Of a stretch of 64,000 nucleotides of DNA, positions 24,420 through 34,679 are shown one piece after another (the first letter of the stretch is position 1; every line of letters starts with the position of its first letter). The notes beneath the pieces are model-generated. The model was not told where the DNA came from. It made no database searches and saw only the letters and a program-made list of their open reading frames with translations. Origin of the DNA: Nemopilema nomurai (lineage: Eukaryota; Cnidaria; Scyphozoa; Rhizostomeae; Rhizostomatidae); contig ML133421.1 in the NCBI GenBank assembly GCA_003864495.1, forward strand, positions 1,674,001-1,738,000, read 5' to 3'. Both the position numbers and the translations under genes were made by a program.

Positions 24420-27400
24420 ATGTATTCGAGAAGTGCAAACAATAGCAGTACCATATCTGAAGGAAATGAGTCTCCGCCGCCATCGAGGACGTCTTTTCAG
24501 ACCCATCTTGATCCGAATTCGAAGACAGACAAGCCTTCGTTCTCTTCCCATGTTGACACACGCGAGAGGAAAGGCATCCTTCCACTACTCTTCGAAAGAG
24601 CATCGAACAGAATATGGGACCCTTCGTTTGATTCCAAGGTGTTGGAGAGCGAGTTTAGGCAGTTTGTCGTCGTCGTTGACAGAATAAGATTCAAATCGGC
24701 TGCTCTGTATGTTGCCACTGCCGCCCTCATACTGACCATCTATTTTGGAGTCACCAGAGGGACCAGTGGCTCGGGGAGAAAATTGATGATAGGAAGTGGC
24801 GCGACGAGCCTAATATCTTTTTGTTTCTTTTTGCTGACAAAATGCACAAACCTTTACCGAAAGCCTAGAGAAGCTATTTTCATATCTCTATTGTTTGTGT
24901 TGTTGATCGTCACGGTGGAAGTGCTATCATTCTACCAGATAACGGAAATGGAGTTAACGTACGCATCTCGATTCACCCTAGCTACAAGCATAATTCTGCT
25001 TGTCTATACTTTGATACCAGCGTTACCTATGTATGCCTGCTTACTCATTGCCACATTGTATTCAATAGCACATGAGCTAAGTGCTGGCATCAATGACAAG
25101 AAGACAACAGGAAATCTTACCGCAATCGACATTGCCACCAGGGTATTTCTTCATCTTGGTGTGCATTTGATTGGACTTGCAATGTTTTTCATGGCACAGG
25201 TTAAGAAGAGGAGTACCTTCTGGAGAGTAGGCCAAAGTATCGTAGCTAAACGAGATCTGGAAATAGAGCAAAGGATGAAGGACAGAATGATCAGATGGGT
25301 GATGCCAAAGGTAGTGGCAGATTGGCTTATTAAGGATGGTTTGCAGAGAATTAAGATAAGAGGTGTGTCTGAGCCAAAAGTGCCATTTAGACCCTTCAAC
25401 ATGGACAGAGTGGAGAATGTCAGCATTTTGTTTGCAGATATTGTTGGATTCACTAAAATGTCTTCAAACAAATCAGCAGAAACACTGGTAAACCTCCTCA
25501 ATGATCTGTTTGGTCGTTTTGATGAACTTACAGAAATCAATAATTGTGAGAAAGTCAGTACCTTAGGGGATTGTTATTACTGTGTCGCAGGTTGTCCTGA
25601 GAAAACAAGGTATCATGCCATATGCTGTGTTGAAATGGGTCTGGATATTGTTGAGCAAATAAAAAAGTTTAGAGAGGAAACAAAGGAAGATGTTGATATG
25701 AGGGTTGGTATTCACACAGGTAGTGTTTTGTGTGGTATTGTTGGCAACAGACGAAGAAGATTTGATGTTTGGTCAAATGATGTGACAATTGCTAATCACA
25801 TGGAGGCATCAGGTCGGCCTGGTAAAGTTCACATTTCAGAGAGCACCTTAGAGTTTCTTGAAGACCAATATGTTGTAGAGAAAGGTGAAGGAATCAGCAC
25901 CAACAAAGATGGACAACTGTTGCCTACATTTTTCATTGCTTCTAGAAAGAATGGAGTCTCAGGAAATAAGCCATGGCAACGAGAAAAGGCACATAGAGAT
26001 TCTGATTCAAGTTTAAGGCAGGCAATCAAAAGTGGGATGAATCCAAACAAAGATGATCACGGAAAGAAAGTTAAGCATGAAGGGCAAATTTGTGTTTCAC
26101 CAAAAAATGAGAAGGTGAGTCCAAGTGAAGTTGCCTTTTACATTGATGATGGTGAAGATATGGAAGCATACCAACAACAGATGTTAAGACAAAAGTCTTA
26201 CTCAGTTGCAGAAGATGATTCCATTGAGCTTAATTTCCTTGGGAAGGTTCAAGGGGCTGCTCAGTCTCCACCATCTCCTCCTAAGCCCCAGCTACGTATT
26301 GCGCAAAACTTGGCAAAGACACCATTACCATTTCAAAGACTGAATACACAATTAAACTTTACCTTGAATGATGCCTTTATGAGAGATGCACTAAGAGACT
26401 TGAACGACCAACAACTTGTGAAGTTAATGCGAAGAAAACAGACACAAAAAGAGTATTTTACAAATCCACCTCTAACTGTAGTAAAGCAAAATTTCAAGGT
26501 AGAAGCTTTAGAAGCAAAGTACAGAAAAGAGTGTTTTAAAGACTTCAAATTGCACCCCAAGGTAACAACATTTGCCTCACCAAAGATTCATTTTTTCTTT
26601 GATGTCATAACTGCCTCCCTGTTGTTTCTTGTGAACCTTGCTGTGTGTTATTTGATATTCTCACACCCACCTGCAACGCTGGTTGTTTTGACTCCAATTG
26701 TTGGAGTAGTAATGTTGATTTTGCTGCTTGTAAGATGTGTACGAGCATCAGCAATGGCAGCCTGTTGTCCCAGCAAAAAGTGTGCTGAACCACTCTCAGA
26801 GTTTGACAAGGAGAATAGCACTTCAAGCCAAACAAGCCACAGTGAACTGCACCAAGGACGACACAGCATCGGACGTATAAGTATTGATGGCACAGTGAGC
26901 ATTGATGCAAACAAACGCAAAATAACATTCAAAGAGGCATTGACAGACATGACCACTTCTTTGTGGTTCAAGTCCCATGTTTTTGGTGCCTTTATGATGT
27001 GCTTGCCAATTTTTGTGACATTTGCAACTTTGCACGATTGCCAAATCAATGGTTGGAACAGGAGAGAGTTTGAGCTTTTTAGCAACCTCATAACTGTAGG
27101 ACTCCTGTACTTTTGCAGTTTCACACAACTTTCATACATCATGAAGTCTTCTTTAGCGCTAGTTGTCTCAATTGTTTTCTGCATACTTCTGAGATTGGAG
27201 TCAGGCTCAATCTGTATCAAGAAGACCACAGAAGCAGATAGAACTAGTGCCAATGATATAATTGTATCAATCATGATTCAGATGATACTGGTGATCTGGA
27301 TAAATCGTTTGCATGAAGGGGGTGTCAGGGTAAATTACTTTGGAGACAGGGAAGCTGCAGAAAAGAAAAACAATGCCTCTGATCAGAAAAGAGTTGCAGA

Positions 27401-28109
27401 TTCCCTATTGATAGATATGTTCCCACGTCATGTTTCTGAGCAACTCAGGTACAAGAGTCATTGTTCTAGGAACTATGATAATGTTGGGGTCCTGTTTGCA
27501 ACGATAGTCAACTTTGGCGAGTTTTATGAAGAAAATTTTGCAGGTGGTATAGAGTGCATCAGGATATTGCATGAGCTGGTTGCCGATTTTGACAAAGAGC
27601 TTGACAAGTTTGATGACCTAGAGAAGATAAAGACTGTCCATGGTACAACGTTCATGGCAGCCTCTGGCCTGTGTGTTCCAGACAACAACAACAGTGGTAG
27701 CAGTGAACCAACTCATCCAAATCTCCATTTGAAGAACCTGATTGACTTTGCCTTAGCCATTTTCAGAGTCTTGAATGAGTTCAACAGCAACATGCTTGGC
27801 TTCAACTTCTTCCTAAGATGTGGATTCAATGCAGGGCCTGTAACCGCTGGGGTTATTGGAACAACAAAGCCACAGTATGACATATGGGGTGACACTGTCA
27901 ACTTGGCAAGCAGGATGGACAGCACTGGTGTACCAGGCAGAATCCAAATGCCAGAAAAGTCAATGGAAATGCTGACTGATTTCTTCTCATTTGAGGAGCG
28001 TGGCTTTGTGTATGTCAAGGGGAAGAACAACATGAGAACGCATTTACTGTGTGACAGAATCCCAGGAACAGAAGGCAGCCAGGCAGTGCCAGATGTCCCC
28101 ATAACATAA
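24420..28109 (+). CDS. ADCY9: Transmembrane adenylyl cyclase, type 9-like, in a single exon
   Basis: Makes cAMP from ATP at the plasma membrane. There are 1229 uninterrupted codons; the ATG is the first after the in-frame stop at 24399. The order is a cytoplasmic N-terminus, a hydrophobic cluster (about residues 94-262), catalytic domain C1, a long C1b linker, a second hydrophobic cluster (about 725-970), and C2. C1 shows FADIVGF with metal ligand D340, LGDCYYC with D384, and FDVWSNDVTIANHMEASG. C2 shows VNFGEFYEENFAGG as in AC9, KIKT with the adenine-contacting lysine at 1071, QYDIWG with D1154, and NLASRMD with N1161 and R1165, so all key catalytic residues are present. Oddities: no introns while every other gene here is intron-rich, and one extra residue (H1074) in the beta2-beta3 hairpin of C2. 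The symbol is by resemblance to AC9 rather than by a tree. Confidence 0.9.
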   Translation: MYSRSANNSSTISEGNESPPPSRTSFQTHLDPNSKTDKPSFSSHVDTRERKGILPLLFERASNRIWDPSFDSKVLESEFRQFVVVVDRIRFKSAALYVATAALILTIYFGVTRGTSGSGRKLMIGSGATSLISFCFFLLTKCTNLYRKPREAIFISLLFVLLIVTVEVLSFYQITEMELTYASRFTLATSIILLVYTLIPALPMYACLLIATLYSIAHELSAGINDKKTTGNLTAIDIATRVFLHLGVHLIGLAMFFMAQVKKRSTFWRVGQSIVAKRDLEIEQRMKDRMIRWVMPKVVADWLIKDGLQRIKIRGVSEPKVPFRPFNMDRVENVSILFADIVGFTKMSSNKSAETLVNLLNDLFGRFDELTEINNCEKVSTLGDCYYCVAGCPEKTRYHAICCVEMGLDIVEQIKKFREETKEDVDMRVGIHTGSVLCGIVGNRRRRFDVWSNDVTIANHMEASGRPGKVHISESTLEFLEDQYVVEKGEGISTNKDGQLLPTFFIASRKNGVSGNKPWQREKAHRDSDSSLRQAIKSGMNPNKDDHGKKVKHEGQICVSPKNEKVSPSEVAFYIDDGEDMEAYQQQMLRQKSYSVAEDDSIELNFLGKVQGAAQSPPSPPKPQLRIAQNLAKTPLPFQRLNTQLNFTLNDAFMRDALRDLNDQQLVKLMRRKQTQKEYFTNPPLTVVKQNFKVEALEAKYRKECFKDFKLHPKVTTFASPKIHFFFDVITASLLFLVNLAVCYLIFSHPPATLVVLTPIVGVVMLILLLVRCVRASAMAACCPSKKCAEPLSEFDKENSTSSQTSHSELHQGRHSIGRISIDGTVSIDANKRKITFKEALTDMTTSLWFKSHVFGAFMMCLPIFVTFATLHDCQINGWNRREFELFSNLITVGLLYFCSFTQLSYIMKSSLALVVSIVFCILLRLESGSICIKKTTEADRTSANDIIVSIMIQMILVIWINRLHEGGVRVNYFGDREAAEKKNNASDQKRVADSLLIDMFPRHVSEQLRYKSHCSRNYDNVGVLFATIVNFGEFYEENFAGGIECIRILHELVADFDKELDKFDDLEKIKTVHGTTFMAASGLCVPDNNNSGSSEPTHPNLHLKNLIDFALAIFRVLNEFNSNMLGFNFFLRCGFNAGPVTAGVIGTTKPQYDIWGDTVNLASRMDSTGVPGRIQMPEKSMEMLTDFFSFEERGFVYVKGKNNMRTHLLCDRIPGTEGSQAVPDVPIT

Positions 28110-28261
28110 TGCAAACTGGGTAAGTTTATACTTCTTCTTTTTACTATAAGTTGATGTTTCAGATAATTTAGTGTTGAAAAATATGTTCCATATATAGTGA
28201 CCATTCATAATTGCTTCAATCATAGAAAAAGACTGCCTTTATGAAAAATGCTTAGTTGCGA
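28110..28261 (+). other. Start of the cyclase 3' UTR with a splice-donor-like site
   Basis: Eleven bases after the stop, CTGG is followed by GTAAGTTT (GT at 28120-28121), a near-perfect U1 donor. If used it would start a 3' UTR intron. No polyadenylation signal is evident before the GGGA tract. Confidence 0.35.
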
Positions 28262-28462
28262 AATTTCAGGTGGGCGGAGGGAGAGACAGAGGTTGGGAGG
28301 GAGGGAGAGAGAGAGAGAGAGAGGGAGGAAGGGAGGAGGGAGGGAGGGAGGGAGGGAGGGAGGGGGAGGGGGAGAGGGAGGGAGGAGGGGGAGGGAGGGA
28401 GAGGGATGGGGGAGGGAGGGAGAGGGAGGGAGGGAGGGAGGGAGAGGGAGGGAGGGAGGGAT
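28262..28462. repeat. GGGA/GA purine-tract microsatellite
   Basis: About 200 bp of almost pure purine on the plus strand, mainly GGGA with GA and GGGGA variants. Long apparent open frames on both strands here (poly-Gly/Glu/Arg or poly-Ser/Leu/Pro) are artefacts of the repeat. The G-triplet spacing could support G-quadruplex or triplex DNA. Confidence 0.97.
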
Positions 28463-31400
28463 GGAGGTAACCATGGGACCAAATTTCTAAAACTCTGATT
28501 ATGTAATATGTTGCAGATTCAGTCATTTATTTTGTTTATAATTAATGATAGCAAATATGACATCCAAATGAAAAATGAGCTTAATTTTATCAGGGTATTT
28601 AAATGGTTGTTCCTAAGCAGAACTACATCATATGCAAAATGGGTGACTTTGAGTTCATCTGTTCAATCATATTAGAAGACAACTACCACTTGAATGATGT
28701 CTAAATGTTTTGCTTGTGTTTAGTTTTATTTTTTTGTTGGGCTGAATCACAATAATTGAATCTTGAGAAGCTGCTGTATTAACCTTCTTGTCAACGCTCA
28801 TAAACTGCATCTTGAAGTTTACTCGGGAATGATCAACTGGTTCCACCCAAGTGGCATTCTATTTTTGGCTCTACTTGCAGCTAAGACCTTTTAAATAAAA
28901 GTACATTCTAGCGACCCATCATGTTGTCCCACCTTGCCAAAAAGTTTGCAATTAAATTGGAATCTCCTTTATTTTACTTTTATTTGCCATGATTCGTCAT
29001 GTACATTTTTGCTCATACCAATTCCAACATCTTGCCGGGATCGTCCAATAATTTAAAGTTAAGATACCTGCTTCTGCGTATGGTCTCATATTCCAGTCAG
29101 GCCTTTTCCTTTTACGCCGGCATTCGCCATTGCCCTTGTCAAATTTCTGATGCAAACGGTCTTCTGCCGCCGTCGCAAAGCCATATCCGCGACCACAACC
29201 CCCGCAAGATAAACTATAATTATGTCAGCATTTTTTTTGGTCTTTATTATTAAGTCAGATCGCGATGCATACCCTGGAAAAAACTTTACAAGAGCGGACC
29301 TTGATCGATTCAAAGTTTTACCATTTTGTTTCTGATTAGCTGACCAAGCAAGTCTTCCCTTAGTCCGTTCCTTAAAGCCACGGTATTTGGGGGTATGAAA
29401 GGTAAAGTTGCTTTTGAGAATAAAGCACCATTTTTCATTTTCAACTTTATATAAGGTTTCATCAAATGTTTTAGTTATAAAAATTGACAGTTATTACATA
29501 TATAGATATTTAAATGTTAGGCAATTGCTCGGGGATAATGCCCTAAATCGGGTCCTGGAGGACTTCCTTTTGACAAACATTGGTGGACGGGCGATCCCCA
29601 TCGTTAGGTGAACCGTGCTGGCAGCTCTTGCGAAAATGTCCTCACGAAATGGCCTGTTTTCCAGTTTATTGTGAAGGCTGGTTTTGTTTTCCCGGTTCGC
29701 TCATGTTAGCTCATTGTCCGGTTTCCTTTGATCGTGTGCCGGTGTTGTGAAATATTTATACCGCGTGCCAGTGCTGTCTCACAGCTGCCGTGCTATCGTA
29801 TGGCCTGAAATGACAAATCTCTCGCTCCCAATTCGTTCACTTTCTTATAATGAAGCTCTCACTTAGAAACAGGTTTACTTATTGTCTGAAGTAGGTCGAA
29901 ATTCAATTGTAGATGTTGTTGATGTTGCACCGCAGAAATACATCACATGATGGAGTATAGTCAGACTCTCTAGACAAAAGGTCCTGGTTTAAAAGAAGTC
30001 TTTGACCTGAATTCGATTGTTATACATCTAAAAAAAGATTGGATACTTGCTAACAATAATTCAAGATTCATTATACTTGTAAATGTTTATCATTTTTCTT
30101 GCCAATGTCCATTTATATACGGTTTCACAGCTTCTGAGCGGACAGGCGTTGTGACTACGCAACCGACAAATTACTAGTTGCTTCTACTAAGCGGCCTAAA
30201 CTTCAGTTTCCAGTTATAATAGTCAAGTCATTCCACTTTCTGTATAGATTTACAAATAATTCACTAATCGAATTAGGAAACTCCTATTTGTGCTTGAAAA
30301 ATTCCCATGGCAGTTGTTAGCTGCCTCAGAGGAATTTCAGCGAAAACGTGCAACTTTTAATAGAATTGAATAATCTGGAGTCCTTAGAGGTTTCAGTTTC
30401 TAAAACTTTCTAATTCATGAATGAAAAAAATGTATCCATCGAACTGGCATTTGGCTTTTTCGTAAAGGTAGAAACGGTTTCGAAGCAGTACTATTGCAAG
30501 CAACATTCAACGAGAATTTGAGATATTTTTAGCCACTTTGTGGAAACGTTTTGAATCAGGGGATTACCACAACCATTTAATTATGTCGGTTTCAGAAAAT
30601 CTTCTATTATGTGGCAATCCTCTTGTTTCCTTCCACTATGTGGCAAAAATAATTTAGGCGCGGTCAGCCTCATGACTATTGCATTTTCATTTTGTTGGGA
30701 AAACTGCTACCCAATGTTCACAAACAAAGCTTGAATTGAGAATTTATTCAAAATGTTCTTAGGTTTGCCCGACTTTTTGTGCAATTGTTTTCATAACCCT
30801 TGAGGCAAAATTCTTTATAGGCACTTGCTTATCTTTTGCAAACTATTGCATTTTGCATGAATAAAAAGGCCCCGATACAAGAGCCTTGTGCAACACAGAG
30901 TACATCTCGCATTAAGCTCAATTAAACCTTCTAATTGCAATAGTTATGCATTGAACTCTAATAAAATGTAACTTTCTTTTAGGAAGCAAGCAGTACATTT
31001 TTCTCGTATACAGAATCTGTAAAGAAATATTTCAGTTATATATTTTATAGAACAACAAAGTTTAAGTTGAATTTTGCAGTATTTTGCAATGTATATCAGC
31101 AAGACCAGCCTTTGTTTGAAATACATTGCTTGCATTTCCAAGCTAGTTGTTTTAATATTTGAAATTTGTACTTTCAAAAGGTTTTTCATTTTTGCCAGTT
31201 TCACCTGTTTCCAAGCTGTAATAGCTACGAATGTGTTTTTTATTTTCTGCATCTTCTTTCCCTACAGATTCTTCGTGGCTTGCTCTTTATGAATTGGCAG
31301 AACCGAAGCTTCATGATTTAACATAGCTGATTCCAGCTTCGGCGAACTGGAAGTGACGAAAGCGGCTCGCCATAAGTGTTACTGTTTTCTTTGACGTCAG

Positions 31401-34400
31401 GGACGCATATTTGTTGCAGATGGCCCGACCGAATCTTGAGAGGTATCTTTCGATTTCCTGCGGGATCTCCCGAGCTCCCCGCGGGTGCCGCCTTGCTCCT
31501 CCTCTCTTTGGTATTCCTACTTGCCGGTAGCCTTCTGGTATCTGCAATTGGTGGAATGTCGTTATGGCGATGTCAATCAACTGAAATTTTGGTAGATGTT
31601 AAGAGCCATAGTTATATTAGGATATTCAGTTTTAGATTGTATATTAGACTTAAAGATGTTTAAAGCAACGAGAAACTTCAGGGAATTATCGAAAGGCGTT
31701 TAGAATTAATTTGATGGATTAGCGACCCTATATTTTAATTAAGGATTTGACGAATCAAAATTTTGCTCCTCCATATTAGACAAATGCCCCGTGTTAAAGT
31801 TTTTTGTGTGAATCCTGTCCTCCAACGAAAAATTTGTTATGAAAAGGATCCCTATATCCAACCTCTTTAGTAATTTAAATCTATATTTTTTGTATTTTTT
31901 TTACTCATTTCAATCCCATTTTTCTTTTTACGAAAGTGAGTAATATCGCATTTCTTTGCACTGTTTTCCTTAACTTCGTCTTTAGTAGTGATTCATTAAT
32001 TAATTTTTGCTAATCATTATCTGGAGCTTGATAGACTGCGGTGCTTTTAATATATAAGAATTTCTGCAGTTGAAATCAAGCTTTGAGAACTAGTTCAGTA
32101 GATTTAATACTATTTATTAAGCTTCTTATTACCTCAGATTGGCTTCAGGCTAGGCGGAGTCTGCGAGGCAGCATGCGATCACGTGATATACCCCGCAAGG
32201 TCACGTGATATACCCCGGTGACCACAAAGGCGGGAAAAATGGCTGCTAGGACCTTTAACAGTCATCCCAGGCAGAAAAGTATTTGCCCTGTTTTCGGACC
32301 CCTGGGCTCAATTTGGAAGGTTGAATGATTAGGATCGATTCTAAGCATTTTTGATAAGACTTGATGTGTTGGCATCAGATAACATCAGGTGTGAGGAAAT
32401 GTTAAGGCCCTTTGCGTCAAATAGCCACGTCGAAGGCGCACATTTGCTAGATGTCATCCCTGTGGCTGTTCAAAGTATGCGTTTGTTATCACTCACCAAC
32501 AAGGGAATATCAGTGACCTCGCATTTATCAGCCTTGTTACAGCAGCCCAAGTTGATGACCTAGGCACTGGAAGCCGATGACCCTTGGAGCGCAAAACTTG
32601 CTCTTTTGAGGGGACTTTTTAGCAGACTTTTAACATGCATTATCGTATTCATTAAGATTTTATCATGCGATAACTGTTGGATCTGGCGTGGACGCGTGTC
32701 CGCGAATCAGCCTCCATTTCTGGTTAGAGGAATGGGTTTGCATGCATTCAAGAATCCTGGAGCAAATCAACACTTTTCAGCAAGTTGGAAAGGCCTTAAT
32801 TGTATATGTGCATGCGACAGCTAATAACGTATCTGTGGCAAGCAATCCCACCCTAGCCGAAAGCGCCTTATAAGCGAAATTTCCCTCACGATATTTGGCA
32901 GTTGTCTCCAAAAATTACACTCGCCAAATCCCCTTTCACAATGCAATCATTTCATTATTGTTATCACCACCTTGCTGTCTCAACGGAATCGCTTGGAAAA
33001 AGTTCAAACTAACATTGATTTAAAACCAAGGGTTGTTTTTGAGGGGATTAGTTATGATTTCGAAGCCTTCTGCAAGCATCCAGGCTTTTAAGGATTCTTT
33101 TTGGCATGGCATTTAGGTATGAAGCAAGGCTAAAGTTTTGCAATCATAGGGGACATGATGATTTGCTCTTGGATATTAACAGTTAAATGTCTTCGTTTAC
33201 ATTTGAGTGCAGCTAACGTAACCTGTACGTCTACTAATAAAAATTTAATAGAGTGATCTGGTAAAAGGATGTTTTCTTTGTCTGCACCTTGTATCATGAT
33301 CTTATTTGTCTTGAACTTCTCTATTAATTGTATCCAAGTGGTGAAAATACAATAATTCATTGTAGCCTACCTGTGGGGCAATACAATTACTATAGTGCTA
33401 TCATAATTGTCTATTCATATGGAGCAAGCTATCGCGAGGAAGCATCCGCGAAGCCTAAAAGGCCGACGAAAATCTCGTCTGGTCCGATAAAATCGGTGGC
33501 TGAGCTGACGCGACAACGCAGGCATCCGATGCAAAGCAAAGACAACACATCTATAATGAATCTGCGAAAAATTTATTTGCTTTGAAACAAAATACTTTGA
33601 TAGTATTGCCAATCTTTTCTAAAAAAATTATTTAGCACGTAGCTGTTCTTCAAGATTTATATAATAGTTCCATCCTAGTTGATATTAGAAGCTATATTGC
33701 AATTAGAACCCTTTGTCTGCCTTATTTCTCTTGTACGGAGGAGCACCGTTGTGAATTATTATAATCTAAATATTGAAGTATTACATCCAGAGAGAAAAGG
33801 TTTAATAGATTTTGCTATAATGTTTGGACATTATGTGTGTATCCTTCTAGGTTTGTTTTTAAAGAGAAAGTGAAAGATTAATTGGCATCAGTGGTGCAGC
33901 CACGAGTGAGAGAATAAGGCGCCTAGTTCCCCTCAACTTTATCAGAAAGTTGGCTCTCCAGATTCTTGCAAATCTGATGAAAAAGCTTTTGGATGGGGAG
34001 GGGGGGACTAAAATACCGGAAATTAAAATAAATTTCTTGGGAAACATGGATTGTTTCCTAGGGGAGAAAATGCTTCTCGGGGAAAATTTTTTTCCCTGGA
34101 GCTACGCCCTGGCCCCCTTTTGTCCCCCCTTGTCATGTGCTGGAGCCCCCACTGATTGGCATTGCTTAGAGCGCGATGTTCGTTGTTCGTCTTCATCAGA
34201 AGTCATTTTTACACCGAAGGATTTTTACCCGGTTGTCACAGAATCCGTCAGTTCCATGAAATGCTCATCTGGAAGTCTTACTTTTTGCTACGTAAAGATG
34301 TCATCCGTAATCTACCCAAGAAGAATCTTTGCTTCAAGAGGAAAGTCAATAATCTAGAGATTTTAGGGGACATGAATATTGGGCTGGAAATGCACAGAAA

Positions 34401-34515
34401 AAAGAGACTCGTAATCTTACTAAAAGACTGGATGAAATCGGTTTTTTTCTCCATCATCACCTTTAGCCCCTTTAGCAACTTGGAGTTCACTTGGCCACAA
34501 GGACTTTTCTTTATA
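28463..34515. other. Intergenic region between the cyclase and ribophorin I
   Basis: About 6 kb, mostly AT-rich, with no gene I can support. Two segments are noticeably richer in GC than their surroundings and carry open frames of 85-95 codons: 31311-31663 (open on both strands) and 33420-33585. Neither resembles a known family. Near 32.2 kb there is a cluster of promoter-like motifs, listed separately. The remainder shows only low-complexity AT stretches. Confidence 0.5.
32178..32250 (+). promoter_or_regulatory. Twin CACGTG E-boxes followed by an E2F-like motif (orphan promoter candidate)
   Basis: TCACGTGATATACCCCG appears twice in tandem (near 32179 and 32202). About 20 bp further on is GGCGGGAAAAATGGC, which combines an E2F-like GCGGGAAA with a YY1-like AAATGGC. 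Such a combination is common at broad CpG-type promoters. No coding exon with a convincing frame follows, so any transcript would be non-coding or a distant 5' exon. Confidence 0.3.
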
Positions 34516-34560
34516 GCAACGTGGCCTAGTGGTTAAACCGAGGCCAAACAAGTCAAAGTG
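34516..34560 (+). repeat. tRNA-like head (pol III A-box) just upstream of RPN1
   Basis: The sequence AACGTGGCCTAGTGGTTAAA has the A-box pattern TGGCNNAGTGG of a tRNA D arm. No B box (GGTTCGAANCC) follows at the expected distance, so at most this is a truncated SINE head. It lies about 150 bp before the RPN1 start codon, within the probable promoter or 5' UTR. Confidence 0.3.
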
Positions 34561-34679
34561 AGGCAACAACAACAGATCTACCGCCTTTCATCGAAGGTTG
34601 TCGGCCATTGGGGTTTCTTGGTGAAATAAGTCGCAGGAGATATCCAAGTAATCTCCGACATCGACGAAAAGAATATACA

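Noticed and set aside
26605..27274. Minus-strand frames of 100-208 codons inside the adenylyl cyclase gene
   Set aside because: Shadow frames of a clearly conserved plus-strand coding sequence; no resemblance to known proteins.
28220..28526. Several overlapping open frames on both strands, 60-86 codons
   Set aside because: They arise from the GGGA/GA repeat, which lacks stop codons; pure low-complexity poly-Gly/Glu/Arg or Ser/Leu/Pro.
34156..34536. Open frame of 126 codons just upstream of RPN1
   Set aside because: No recognisable domain, codon use like that of non-coding DNA, and it ends at the tRNA-like head in front of the RPN1 promoter.
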